The notes under the pieces are model-generated. The model was not told the DNA's origin, made no database searches, and was given only the letters and a program-made list of their open reading frames with translations. From G963662985 sp963662985 (lineage in GTDB: Bacteria > Chloroflexota > Anaerolineae > Anaerolineales > UBA11579), in NCBI GenBank assembly GCA_963662985.1, contig OY760067.1, forward strand, positions 310,001-374,000: DNA of 64,000 nucleotides, given 5' to 3'. Within the stretch, counting starts at the first letter, position 1. Each line of letters starts with the position of its first letter. Positions 25,596 to 34,865 of the stretch are shown here, piece after piece. Position numbers and translations under genes: made by a program.

Positions 25596-27055
25596 AACAG
25601 TCGATTAACAATTCTTCTTCTGTAAATCAAAAAAGTGAAATTCTGGAAAAAAAGGACACTAAAGAAAAAAAACTGAAAAGTTTCTTTATTGTGATTATGT
25701 TATTTTTCTTTGTTGCGAGTTTGTTTGGCGCATATTATAGCTATTCTTTCTTTTATAAGATGGAAGCCAATCACACACCTATTTTTGAAGCGCTGACGGT
25801 TCGCCAAAAAGCTACTTCAACACCAGGAGGAGATGAGGAAGAGAGCAAACCTGATACTCAAATCTTCAATGAAGTTGCTGAAGGCGCTGTGCCACCTGCG
25901 ACATGGAACGGAAGTGATCGCGTGACGATGTTGATTATGGGATTAGACTTGCGTGATATTCAAGCTGGGGTGGATTATGGTCGTACGGATACGATGATTG
26001 TGATGTCTTTAGATCCGGTGAATAAAACAGCTGGGATTATTTCCGTACCAAGAGATTTATGGGTGATTATTCCGGGATTTACAGCAAATAAGATTAATGC
26101 TGCTTACACTTATGGTGAAGGATATAATTTGCCAGGTGGAGGCGCTGGATTGGCGATGGAAACGGTAGAAAAAGTTATTGGGATTCCAATCGACTATTAT
26201 GCAATTGTAGATTTTGATGCCTTTATTCGATTTGTTGATCTAATCGGCGGGGTTAAGATTGACGTTAAGGAACCGATTAAGGTAGATCCGATTGGACCTA
26301 AAGATCCGCGTACATTGCAAGCGGGGGTGCAAACTTTGCCAGGTGATATTGCTTTAGCATATGCTCGTGACCGCTATTCTGGTGGGGGGGATTTTGCGCG
26401 CTCTGAACGACAACAGCAAGTGATTATGGGAATTTTTGAACGGGTTGTTAGCTTTGATATGCTACCAATGTTGATTACCAATGCAAATACGATTTATGGT
26501 ACTTTGGCAAATGGAATTGACACTAATTTACCTTTAGAAGATGCAATCAAGTTGGCGCGAGTAGCGATCACAGTTAAAACGGAAAATATTCGGATGGGTG
26601 TGATTGGTGAATCTCAAATTACTTACGGGAGCTCACCTGATAATTTGTCAATTTTGATTCCACAACCTGATAAGATACGTGCTTTGCGAGATGAAATTTT
26701 TGCAATCGAAAGTCCTTATAAACCTATGACTGAGGGGGGAATTGATGAAAAAATGGTAGCTGAACAAGCAGCCGTACATTTGGTGGATGCTACTGCTAAT
26801 CCTGATGGGTTCGCACGTACAGTGGAAAATTTGAAAGCATTAGGAATGAATGTAGCGGCTACAAGTGTGAATGATTATGCTTTAAATAATTCTTCCATTA
26901 CTGATTTTTCGGGGAATCCTTATACAAGTACGTATTTGGTGAATTTGTTTGGGGTGAATGCTCAACGAATCTATTTTGATTATCAACCATCGAATGGAAT
27001 CGATGTGCAACTTGTGGTGGGAATGGATTGGAATTCGATTAATCCCTTTGAATAG
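25592..27055 (+). CDS. LytR-CpsA-Psr (LCP) family protein with LytR_C-like domain
   Basis: A 487-residue membrane-anchored LCP protein. The membrane segment is at ~30-52. The LCP domain (about 105-270) has GRTDTMIVMS, VPRDLWVIIPG, KINAAYTYG, a DFDAFIRFVDLIGG strand-helix, ALAYARDRYSGGG and FARSERQQQVI, including the Arg/Asp residues that bind the polyprenyl-pyrophosphate head group. The C-terminal ~95 residues (from about 390) resemble the LytR_C domain. LCP enzymes transfer undecaprenyl-linked glycopolymers to the cell wall. Coupling to the upstream membrane protein supports a shared envelope role. Confidence 0.9.
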   Translation: MKQSINNSSSVNQKSEILEKKDTKEKKLKSFFIVIMLFFFVASLFGAYYSYSFFYKMEANHTPIFEALTVRQKATSTPGGDEEESKPDTQIFNEVAEGAVPPATWNGSDRVTMLIMGLDLRDIQAGVDYGRTDTMIVMSLDPVNKTAGIISVPRDLWVIIPGFTANKINAAYTYGEGYNLPGGGAGLAMETVEKVIGIPIDYYAIVDFDAFIRFVDLIGGVKIDVKEPIKVDPIGPKDPRTLQAGVQTLPGDIALAYARDRYSGGGDFARSERQQQVIMGIFERVVSFDMLPMLITNANTIYGTLANGIDTNLPLEDAIKLARVAITVKTENIRMGVIGESQITYGSSPDNLSILIPQPDKIRALRDEIFAIESPYKPMTEGGIDEKMVAEQAAVHLVDATANPDGFARTVENLKALGMNVAATSVNDYALNNSSITDFSGNPYTSTYLVNLFGVNAQRIYFDYQPSNGIDVQLVVGMDWNSINPFE

Positions 27056-27107
27056 GAAATTATAGACAATCAACTGTTTTGAACAATAGAAAACATTAAG
27101 GAAGATG

Positions 27108-27911
27108 ATGAATAAAAAAATTTTTTTGACAAATGATGATGGGATTGAATCTCCCGCTTTATGGGAAACTGCACGGGCTTTGCAAAGTTTGGGGGATGTG
27201 GTGATTGGAGCGCCTAAGGTGCAACAATCAGGTACTGGTCGATCTATGCCTAATAATTCACCGGCGACAATTGCCGAAGTGCCCAATTGGGATGGATTTT
27301 ATGGTAAGGCTTATGCGATTGATGCTTCACCTGCACAAGCAGTGCAGTATGGAGTTTTGGAAATTATGGGTGAGTTACCTGATTTGCTGGTTTCTGGGGT
27401 AAATTATGGTAATAATTTTTCTTTTAGTGTGACTGCTTCTGGTACATTGGGTGCTACTTTGGAAGCAGCTGCAATCGGGATTCCCTCTATCGCTTTATCA
27501 ATGGAAACTCCTTTCCATGAGTTCTATACTAATTCTAATCAAATTGATTTTACTAAAGCTGCAGTGGTGACGCGACGGATTGCTGAGTATTATTTTAAAT
27601 ATGGGATGCCTGATCATTCGGATATTTTGAAGGTTGAAATGGCAAATGATGTTGAGGAGACTACTCCATTTAAGTTCGTGCCTTTGAGCCCCAAACGATT
27701 TTATAAGGTTGATCGACCTGACCGAACGCCTGCGCAATGGAATGAGCCTTTCCATCGGGTTCGATTTGGGTTGGCAATGCCTGCGGAAGAACATCCCATC
27801 GATACGGATGTGTATACAACTTTAGTGGAACGGCTGGTGGCTGTGACTCCCTTGCGTTTTGATATGAGCGCACCAGTAGATTATGGGCTGTTAAATCAAA
27901 ATCAGGTATAA
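27108..27911 (+). CDS. surE: 5'/3'-nucleotidase SurE
   Basis: A 267-residue SurE that dephosphorylates nucleoside 5'- and 3'-monophosphates. The metal site TNDDGIESPAL is at the N-terminus, followed by VIGAPKVQQSGTGRSMP (about 35-51), ASPAQAVQYG (~79), the metal-ligand Asn in SGVNYGNN (~101) and GTLGATLEAA. Two adjacent ATG codons exist (27105, 27108). The second gives a workable 5-bp spacing from AAGGA and is chosen. It lies 50 bp after the LCP gene and could share its transcript. Confidence 0.92.
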   Translation: MNKKIFLTNDDGIESPALWETARALQSLGDVVIGAPKVQQSGTGRSMPNNSPATIAEVPNWDGFYGKAYAIDASPAQAVQYGVLEIMGELPDLLVSGVNYGNNFSFSVTASGTLGATLEAAAIGIPSIALSMETPFHEFYTNSNQIDFTKAAVVTRRIAEYYFKYGMPDHSDILKVEMANDVEETTPFKFVPLSPKRFYKVDRPDRTPAQWNEPFHRVRFGLAMPAEEHPIDTDVYTTLVERLVAVTPLRFDMSAPVDYGLLNQNQV

Positions 27912-27948
27912 TGTACGGTATTGATTTTTTACGAAAGAAATTATTTTT

Positions 27949-28557
27949 ATGAAAACACAACGCATTTTAATTGCTTCTTTGGTGGCAGGATTTTTAACTG
28001 CAATTTTATCTAATATTCCTTATATGAATTTTGTAAACCTAGTCTGCTGTGGATTGGTTTGGGTAGGTGCTGCGTTTGCTGTACTTTATTTAAACTATTT
28101 GAAGGGCGATGATCGAGATGCACAATTAAATATGGAAGAAATCGAAGATGAAATTAAAAGATTGAAGGATGCTGATCCTGATATTGCTCCTCAAATTGAA
28201 AGCTCTGTTTTGCAAAAGATGTTCCAATTTAAAGTTTCTCGGCAAGAAGGTATGTTTGTTGGTGGATTAACTGGGTTGTGGACTTCTTTGTTATCTGGAG
28301 TGTTCTATTATTTTCAATTAAAAAATATGGGATTTGCCCAAATCGAAGATTTGATGAATGAATTCAATTTCCCAGGCTATGATCCAGCCGCTATCCAACA
28401 GGTAATTGATATGTTTGGGTCAGAAGCTAGAACAATGATTTTCTTTTCATTATTTTATACTGTTTTCATGTTAATCAGTTATGCATTGATTGGTTTGTTG
28501 GCAGGGTTCTTAAGTGCAGAATTTCTTTCTCGATTAAAAATCTTTCGCGCTCAATAA
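27949..28557 (+). CDS. Membrane protein of unknown function (four segments)
   Basis: This 202-residue protein has hydrophobic segments at about 6-26, 30-52, 100-122 and 160-185, with a charged cytoplasmic stretch between (DDRDAQLNMEEIEDEIKRL). The glycine-rich second segment and soluble middle resemble DUF4199-type proteins, but I would not assign a family. It follows surE by 37 bp and is closed by a terminator. Confidence 0.5.
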   Translation: MKTQRILIASLVAGFLTAILSNIPYMNFVNLVCCGLVWVGAAFAVLYLNYLKGDDRDAQLNMEEIEDEIKRLKDADPDIAPQIESSVLQKMFQFKVSRQEGMFVGGLTGLWTSLLSGVFYYFQLKNMGFAQIEDLMNEFNFPGYDPAAIQQVIDMFGSEARTMIFFSLFYTVFMLISYALIGLLAGFLSAEFLSRLKIFRAQ

Positions 28558-28589
28558 GTTTTATTTGGGGCTTCTTTTTGGATTCTAAT

Positions 28590-28611
28590 AAAAATGTCGT
28601 AAGGCATTTTT
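28590..28611 (+). terminator. Likely terminator before the MFS gene
   Basis: Stem AAAAATGTC/GGCATTTTT (one G-U pair) with a GTAA tetraloop; the T tail is short. Confidence 0.6.
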
Positions 28612-28636
28612 AATTAAATAAGGTGAATAAAAAAAA

Positions 28637-29884
28637 ATGAATAAATTTAAGGCTATGTATGCTGAGTACCCGCCATTGTTTTGGCGCGTCTTGGGATTGT
28701 CGTTTATTGACCAATTAGGTTGGGCAATTATCTTCCCATTCTTCTCTCTTTTTATTACTGAAAGATTCAATGTTGGTATGACTGAAGTTGGTATGATCTT
28801 TTTGATCTATTCACTAACTGGCATTGTGGGGAATATGATCGGGGGCGCTTTAACCGATCGTTTTGGACGTAAGGCAATGATTATTGTGGGGTTGTTCTTC
28901 TCCGCTTTCACAAATTTGGGGATTGGTTTAATTACCAATTTTGATTGGTTTTTGATCTTTGCTGTTTTGGCAGGTTTTTTCTCTATGATTGGACAACCCG
29001 CTCATCAAGCTTTGCTGACTGATATTCTAGGCGAAGATAAGCGCACAGAAGGATTTGGAATGTTTCGGATTGTTGCCAATCTAACTGTGGTGATTGGACC
29101 TGCTTTGGGGACACTGCTCTATCCAAAATATTTTATCTTCTTGTTTATTGGTGATGCAATTATCTCTACCTTGTCTGCATTTTTTGTGATGTTCTTTATT
29201 CCTGAAACTAAACCTGAAAATGACACAAAAGAACATGAACATAGCAGCATTGCAAAAACTTTTGCTGATTACCGATTGGTTTTTAAAGATTTTCGGTATA
29301 TGTTGTTTTTGTTGTTTGGCATCTTGATTACTTTTGGATATCAAAACTCTACAACTGTTCTCCCAGTGTTTATGCGAGATGATCATGGATTTGATCCAAA
29401 ATATTTTGGTTATATGATGAGTATGAATGCTTTGATGGTGGTTGTGATGCAAATGTTCATTTCAAAGCAAGTAAAGAAGTTTTCGACTAATTTAGTAATG
29501 GCAGCGGGTAGTTTGCTATATGCGCTAGCTTATTTATCTTATGGACTTGTTAAAACGATTCCGTTATTCTTTTTGGTGATGGCTGTGATGACAATCGGTG
29601 AGATGGTACTTAGCCCTACTCAACAAAAAGCAATTGCGGACTTTGCACCTGAAAGTATGCGTGGTCGATATATGGCGATTTCTTCATTCATCTGGGTGAT
29701 CCCCTCTTCCGTGAGTACATTAATTGCCGGGTTTATCATGGATAATTGGAATAGCAATTATGTATGGTATTTGAGCTTTTTATTAGGCGCTATTTCAATT
29801 TTTGGGTATCTTGGATTACATCGCAAAGATGAAAAAGTGGTTGTGCCTACTGCTAAAGAAAGTGTTATGGAAAGTGCTGAATAA
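28637..29884 (+). CDS. Major facilitator superfamily transporter
   Basis: A 415-residue, twelve-segment MFS protein. The A-motif is GGALTDRFGRKAMIIVG (about residues 70-86), preceded by the N-terminal FIDQLGWAIIFPFFSLF. The central charged loop TKPENDTKEHEH separates the halves. It resembles multidrug or sugar-efflux (MFS_1) members; substrate unknown. The last 11 bases overlap the VanZ-like gene. Confidence 0.85.
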   Translation: MNKFKAMYAEYPPLFWRVLGLSFIDQLGWAIIFPFFSLFITERFNVGMTEVGMIFLIYSLTGIVGNMIGGALTDRFGRKAMIIVGLFFSAFTNLGIGLITNFDWFLIFAVLAGFFSMIGQPAHQALLTDILGEDKRTEGFGMFRIVANLTVVIGPALGTLLYPKYFIFLFIGDAIISTLSAFFVMFFIPETKPENDTKEHEHSSIAKTFADYRLVFKDFRYMLFLLFGILITFGYQNSTTVLPVFMRDDHGFDPKYFGYMMSMNALMVVVMQMFISKQVKKFSTNLVMAAGSLLYALAYLSYGLVKTIPLFFLVMAVMTIGEMVLSPTQQKAIADFAPESMRGRYMAISSFIWVIPSSVSTLIAGFIMDNWNSNYVWYLSFLLGAISIFGYLGLHRKDEKVVVPTAKESVMESAE

Positions 29885-30299
29885 AAAATCTACACTGCCA
29901 ATTTGGATCCGAATTCTTCCAGCTGTGTTTATTTCACTGTTGATGTTTGGATTTTCAAGTTTGCCGGGTAGCGATGCAAAAGATATTGCACCAATAACAA
30001 TTCCTCAAATTGGTACACCTTTTTTGAACCTTTTTGCTAAGAAAGGTGCACATTTTTTGGTCTATTTTGCATTAGGTCAAAGTTATTTCTTTGCTTTTGA
30101 AAATCGTTCTTATCGTAACCGGTTGTTGGCAGTGGTTTTTGCAGTTTTGTTCTCTATCAGTGATGAAATTCATCAGAGCTGGACATTGGCAAGAACTCCT
30201 TCTGCAATTGATATTTTGATTGATGGATTTGGAATTTGGGTTGGATTGTTTCCATTCCATACAATTTTCAAGATACGTAAGGTAAAACAAATATCTTAG
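29874..30299 (+). CDS. VanZ-like membrane protein
   Basis: About 141 residues with hydrophobic segments near 8-28, 55-75, 82-100 and 115-132. Motifs are typical of VanZ-like proteins: FGFSSLPGS, KKGAHFLVYFALGQSYFFA and SISDEIHQSWTLARTPSAIDILIDGFG. No ATG is available downstream of the MFS gene in this frame. I take the GTG at 29874, which overlaps the MFS end by 11 bp; the GTG at 29862 is an alternative. VanZ-like proteins are of unclear function, some linked to glycopeptide tolerance. Confidence 0.7.
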   Translation: MLNKKSTLPIWIRILPAVFISLLMFGFSSLPGSDAKDIAPITIPQIGTPFLNLFAKKGAHFLVYFALGQSYFFAFENRSYRNRLLAVVFAVLFSISDEIHQSWTLARTPSAIDILIDGFGIWVGLFPFHTIFKIRKVKQIS

Positions 30300-30316
30300 A
30301 TTTTTGAAAAATAATC

Positions 30317-30347
30317 AAAAAGGAGGTCTCGATGAGCTCCTTTTTTT
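30317..30347. terminator. Bidirectional terminator between the VanZ-like gene and the ABC importer operon
   Basis: Stem AAAAAGGAG/CTCCTTTTT with an inner CTC/GAG stem and T runs on both strands. Confidence 0.8.
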
Positions 30348-30375
30348 ATTTCAAGAATTTCTGGAAATTTATTTT

Positions 30376-31641
30376 TTATTCTTTTTCGTATGGTGAACCT
30401 TCTGCTGCTGGTGGGCGGCTGGAACCTACGATACCACCGAGGACAATCATGGTGGCAACATAAGGTGCCATCAAGAGGAACTCGGAAGGAATCGGGATGC
30501 CAAGGATAGCAATCTTGGCTGCAAGGGAATCTGCAAAACCAAAGAGCAAGCCTGCACCAAAAGCACCTACTGGATGCCAGTTACCAAAGATCATGGCGGC
30601 CATAGCAATAAACCCACGACCTGCAGTCATGTTTTCATCAAAGCGACCAACAGAACCGAGGACGAAGAATGCACCACCAATACCTGCGACCATACCGCCG
30701 ATAACTGTCCAGATATAACGAAGTTTATTGACGTTAATCCCGAGGGTATCTGCTGCTTTTGGATGTTCACCACAAGCACGCATACGGAGACCGCTCTTGG
30801 TATAGAACAAAACGAAGGTAACAATGATAATCAAGGCAAACATGATGTACACGAAAAGGTTATGTTCAAAGAGGATAGGTCCAATGAAAGGTATCTTGGA
30901 GAGAAAAGGAATTCTGATGGTGGGAAACAGACCTGCATTATTCAAACTTTGATACTTTTGAAGGAATTTTGCTGAGAAGAATGATGTGATCCCAAGTGAG
31001 AAAATGTTGATGACAGTACCCGAGATAATTTGGTCAATTTTGTATTTGATTGATAGCCATGCATGAACCAATGAGAGGAATGCCCCTGTTGCGATGGCTG
31101 CTAAAAGACCAAACCAAATATTTGAAAGAGAACCTACTAGTGTGGCACTAAAAGCTGCGCCAAGCATGATCCCTTCAATTGCGATGTTGACAATACCAAC
31201 ACGTTCACAAAGGATACCAGCAATGGCTCCAAGTGTAAGTGGGACTGATTTGAGCAAAGAGACTTTGATGAGACCAGCAAGGTTCATGGATTGCCCAGCT
31301 GCTGCCCAGCTGAGGAATGCAAAAATGAACATTCCTGCTACTAAACCAATCACGATGTTTGTTTTTCCGCCAAACCCACGAATCAATTGATAGGCTCCTA
31401 TGAGCGCTGAAAGACCAGCAAAGATGTTGAGTAAGGGTAATGTGCGGAAAGTCCAATCATTGACAATTACATCTGACCCACCAGGAACCATGTTGAAAGT
31501 GGTGAAGAATTGGCTATCTAGACCTTTGGCAAAGATAAGCCAAATTGAAGCAGCTAGGGCTAAGAGAATGATGCCTGTTGTTATTCTTCGTTGTGGAGAA
31601 ATGATGTTTGCTACATTGAGAGTTTCTTTCTTTTGACTCAT
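30376..31641 (-). CDS. BMP-type (nucleoside-like) ABC importer, permease 2
   Basis: A 421-residue BPD_transp_2 permease of the kind called YufQ/NupQ in nucleoside uptake systems. The signature block ERVGIVNIAIEGIMLGAA (about residue 147) and the AGRGFIAMAAMIFGNWHP segment (about 345) are typical, with about ten hydrophobic segments. An N-terminal ~100-residue extension with two or three extra segments precedes the core, so the protein is longer than usual. Its start overlaps the upstream permease stop by 4 bp (31638-31641). It is the last gene of the ATPase-permease-permease set. Confidence 0.88.
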   Translation of the reverse strand: MSQKKETLNVANIISPQRRITTGIILLALAASIWLIFAKGLDSQFFTTFNMVPGGSDVIVNDWTFRTLPLLNIFAGLSALIGAYQLIRGFGGKTNIVIGLVAGMFIFAFLSWAAAGQSMNLAGLIKVSLLKSVPLTLGAIAGILCERVGIVNIAIEGIMLGAAFSATLVGSLSNIWFGLLAAIATGAFLSLVHAWLSIKYKIDQIISGTVINIFSLGITSFFSAKFLQKYQSLNNAGLFPTIRIPFLSKIPFIGPILFEHNLFVYIMFALIIIVTFVLFYTKSGLRMRACGEHPKAADTLGINVNKLRYIWTVIGGMVAGIGGAFFVLGSVGRFDENMTAGRGFIAMAAMIFGNWHPVGAFGAGLLFGFADSLAAKIAILGIPIPSEFLLMAPYVATMIVLGGIVGSSRPPAAEGSPYEKE

Positions 31642-33152
31642 TTTTCACCTCCATTATCTTCTTTTTCGACAGGTATGACGACTGCTTTCTTTTCTTTCAA
31701 GCGATAGATGGAACGAATAATCTCTGGAGCTGCGATAAACATAAGGATGAGAGATTGAATGACGGTAATAATATCAATAGGAATGCCTGCTGATATCTGC
31801 ATTTGGATGGCTCCGTTGCGGAGGAAGCCAAATAACAAAGAGGCTAGGACAACGCCTAAGGGATGACTTTTCCCTAAAAGGGCTAATGCGATGGAGTCAA
31901 AGCCTAAACCGCTGGAGAAGCCTGCTGAGAGGAAGTGGTTGACTCCAAGGATTTCATTGGCACCGGCAAGACCGGCTAATGCACCTGAAAGTGACATGGC
32001 AATGACTGTGGAGGCAACAATATTCATGCCTGCATATTTTGCGGCACGAGGGTTTTCACCGACTGTACGGAGATCAAACCCCCATTTTGTTTTGAAGAGT
32101 AGCCAATAGACTAGGAAGGCCATTGCTAAGGCAAAGAAAAAGCCTGCATGGAAACGGATGGGTGTTTCAAAGAATTTGTAGAGTTCAGCTGATGGTTGAA
32201 TCTTTGAAGAAACGGGGTATGAAGTGTTGGGGTCTTGTAATACGGTTGAGAGAAGATAGTCACTCAATCGAAAAGCAATGTAGTTCATCATGATGGTGTT
32301 AATGACTTCATGCCCACCTGTTTTGGCTTTTAGCCAACCGGGCACAAAGCCCCAGATGGCGCCTCCTGCTGCACCTGCTAGCAATGCGATACTGACATGT
32401 AAAATGGGAGGTAGCCCTTTGATAAATATCCCTGCGGCAACTGCTGCTGCGGCACCCATGAATACTTGCCCTTCCGCACCAATGTTGAAGAGACCTGTGC
32501 GGAAACCAAGCGCAACACCGAGACCAACAAGAATATAAGGTGTAGAGACTACGAGGCTTTCAAAGAATGGGTTGAAGGCCCAACGAAGATCTTCTTTTTC
32601 ACCAGTTGCAAAGTAAAGTTTGACGGCTTCTACCATTTTTGCAGGATTCCCAATGGAGCTGGTGAATAATGCTTTATATGCGTTCCACATTGTGGAGAAG
32701 AAAGAACCGATGCGATCTGAGAATCTGATGTTTTGTTCGGTGTCAGGTGTTACGATAAAGCTGTTTGTACCTACACGCCATTTGTAATAGGTTACAAATT
32801 CATCCCCTTCTTTGATCTTGATTTCTTCTGTTCTTTTAAATTCACCCATGAAGGTGGTGTCAGTATTTGTAATTTGACTATCGGGGCTGATGCGAGTGAC
32901 AGTGGTTGCAATGGGATAGTCACCTGTGGGGGCATCTGCGGGGGCTGGCTGGACTTCTGCATATACATAATCGGTTGGGCTAATCATGTATACACTTTCA
33001 GATGTAAGACCTGCTAAAACGCCACCTGCTAGAAGACCTGTGAAAATTGCTAATGCGATCAATAAAGATGAGCTTTCGCGCATTTTATCAATAAACTTGA
33101 GGAATTTGCTTTGTTCTTGAGTGGTTGTGTTATTTTTTTGTGTTTTTGCCAT
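31638..33152 (-). CDS. BMP-type (nucleoside-like) ABC importer, permease 1, with enlarged periplasmic loop
   Basis: A 504-residue YufP/NupP-like permease. The conserved core starts around residue 185 (FFESLVVSTPYILVGLGVAL, then RTGLFNIGAEGQVFMGA, GHEVINTIMMN). Family members usually have a short tail before the core. Here membrane segment 1 (about 32-55) is followed by ~120 extra residues, rich in Thr and acidic residues, that should lie outside the membrane before the protein re-enters. This insertion could contact the unusual two-domain binding protein encoded upstream. The stop overlaps the next permease gene. Confidence 0.88.
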   Translation of the reverse strand: MAKTQKNNTTTQEQSKFLKFIDKMRESSSLLIALAIFTGLLAGGVLAGLTSESVYMISPTDYVYAEVQPAPADAPTGDYPIATTVTRISPDSQITNTDTTFMGEFKRTEEIKIKEGDEFVTYYKWRVGTNSFIVTPDTEQNIRFSDRIGSFFSTMWNAYKALFTSSIGNPAKMVEAVKLYFATGEKEDLRWAFNPFFESLVVSTPYILVGLGVALGFRTGLFNIGAEGQVFMGAAAAVAAGIFIKGLPPILHVSIALLAGAAGGAIWGFVPGWLKAKTGGHEVINTIMMNYIAFRLSDYLLSTVLQDPNTSYPVSSKIQPSAELYKFFETPIRFHAGFFFALAMAFLVYWLLFKTKWGFDLRTVGENPRAAKYAGMNIVASTVIAMSLSGALAGLAGANEILGVNHFLSAGFSSGLGFDSIALALLGKSHPLGVVLASLLFGFLRNGAIQMQISAGIPIDIITVIQSLILMFIAAPEIIRSIYRLKEKKAVVIPVEKEDNGGEK

Positions 33153-33169
33153 ATGTTCACCAGCCTCAA

Positions 33170-34705
33170 TTAGGCTTTTTCTCCTTCAATTTTGACACCA
33201 GCCATCAAAAGACCCACTTGGTTCTTGGTGACTTTGTTTGCGTCTAGAATGTCAATGATCTCTCCACGATACATTACTGCGATGCGATCTGAAAGTTCGA
33301 GAACTTCATCGAGTTCTGTGGAGACTAGGAGCACTGCAATACCATTATCACGTTTTTTGATAATCTGTTTGTGAATATATTCGATGGAGCCAACATCTAA
33401 ACCACGGGTGGGTTGAGAGGCGATGAGCATATTGAGTTCGCGAGAAAATTCTCTGGCAACAATGACTTTTTGTTGATTTCCACCAGAAAGTGATCCGGCT
33501 GAGGTATAGGCACTGGGTGTGCGAACATCGTAGTCTTTGATCAATTTTTCTGAATTTTCTAGAATCTTATCTTCTTGTAAGTTGAGGCCCTTAGAGAAGG
33601 GAGATTTGTAATAAGTATTGAGAACCATATTATCTTTGATGGGAAAGTCGAGAACGAGACCATCTGCTTGACGATCTTCTGGAATATGGCCTGTACCTAA
33701 TTCTGTGATTTGACGGGGAGTAGCCTTTGAGATGTCATTACCAAGAAGGTTAATCTCTCCACTGAGGCTAGAACGAAGACCTGTGAGAGCTTCGACCAAT
33801 TCAGTTTGACCATTGCCTTGCACCCCTGCTACACCAAGAACTTCACCTGCTTTGACTTCAAAAGAGATATTGTTGACAGCTATTTGCTTGCGATCGTCTG
33901 CAACTGTAAGATTTTGGACAGAAAGGACAGTATCTTTTGGTTTGGCAGGTTTTTTATCTATATTAAGTGAGACTGCTCGACCAACCATCATGGCAGCAAG
34001 ACTATTCTCGTCTGCTTCTGCTGGTGTGGTGGTGCCAACAACTTTTCCTCTGCGGATGACTGTGACACGATCGGCAAATTCTAATATCTCACGTAGTTTG
34101 TGAGTGATGAAGATGATCGATTTGCCATTATCAATGAGGTTGCGCATAATGTTGAACAAGTCGTCTACTTCTTGGGGAGTAAGCACTGCAGTTGGTTCGT
34201 CTAGAATGAGAATGTCAGCTTCGCGATAGAGCAATTTGATAATTTCTACTCTCTGTTGGACGCCGACGGGAAGATCTTCTACCATTGCGTAGGGATCTAC
34301 GTCTAGGTTATATTCTTCTGAAATTTCTCTGATACGTTGGGCAACTTTGTTACGATCAAGTTTTTTGGTAATGCCATAATTGATCTCTTCTTCATCCCCC
34401 AGCATAACATTATCAATCACTGAAAATACTGGCACCAACATAAAGTGTTGGTGGACCATGCCGATGCCTGCTTGGATGGCTTCACGAGATGAATTGATCT
34501 CGATCTTTTTGCCATTGATGAAAAATTCACCTTCATCTTGGGTATATAACCCATAGAGGATATTCATCAAAGTGGATTTGCCTGCACCGTTTTCTCCTAA
34601 AAGGGCATGGATTTCACCTTTTTGAAGAGTAAGGTCGATATGATCATTTGCTAAGACACCGGGGAAACGTTTGGTAATTCCTTTTAGCTCAAGAACTGGT
34701 TCCAT
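33170..34705 (-). CDS. BMP-type (nucleoside-like) ABC importer, tandem ATPase subunit
   Basis: This 511-residue protein has two nucleotide-binding domains. The first (about 1-235) has Walker A GENGAGKST, signature VGVQQRVEI and Walker B ADILILDEPTA. The second (about 255-500) has a diverged Walker A GVQGNGQTEL and signature SAGSLSGGNQQKVIVARE, the arrangement of sugar/nucleoside-type (RbsA, YufO) ATPases. It powers uptake with the two permeases downstream and is 17 bp from permease 1. A terminator-like hairpin separates it from the binding-protein gene, so its level is probably set lower. Confidence 0.92.
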   Translation of the reverse strand: MEPVLELKGITKRFPGVLANDHIDLTLQKGEIHALLGENGAGKSTLMNILYGLYTQDEGEFFINGKKIEINSSREAIQAGIGMVHQHFMLVPVFSVIDNVMLGDEEEINYGITKKLDRNKVAQRIREISEEYNLDVDPYAMVEDLPVGVQQRVEIIKLLYREADILILDEPTAVLTPQEVDDLFNIMRNLIDNGKSIIFITHKLREILEFADRVTVIRRGKVVGTTTPAEADENSLAAMMVGRAVSLNIDKKPAKPKDTVLSVQNLTVADDRKQIAVNNISFEVKAGEVLGVAGVQGNGQTELVEALTGLRSSLSGEINLLGNDISKATPRQITELGTGHIPEDRQADGLVLDFPIKDNMVLNTYYKSPFSKGLNLQEDKILENSEKLIKDYDVRTPSAYTSAGSLSGGNQQKVIVAREFSRELNMLIASQPTRGLDVGSIEYIHKQIIKKRDNGIAVLLVSTELDEVLELSDRIAVMYRGEIIDILDANKVTKNQVGLLMAGVKIEGEKA

Positions 34706-34816
34706 TGCTACCTCACATAAAAATTTTTTAATTCAATTTAATTATTTTATCATTTCTTTTTTAGTATTTCAATTTTTTAGGATTAATGTTTACATTTGAT
34801 AAAGAATTGAACTATT

Positions 34817-34849
34817 AAAAAAAAGGAGGAATCGGATGATTCCTCCTTT
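34817..34849 (-). terminator. Intercistronic terminator/attenuator between binding protein and ATPase
   Basis: A perfect 12-bp stem AAAGGAGGAATC/GATTCCTCCTTT is followed on the minus strand by a run of T residues. It would stop or attenuate most transcripts leaving the binding-protein gene, a common way to make more binding protein than transporter. Confidence 0.85.
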
Positions 34850-34865
34850 AAATGCTTTTTAAAGC

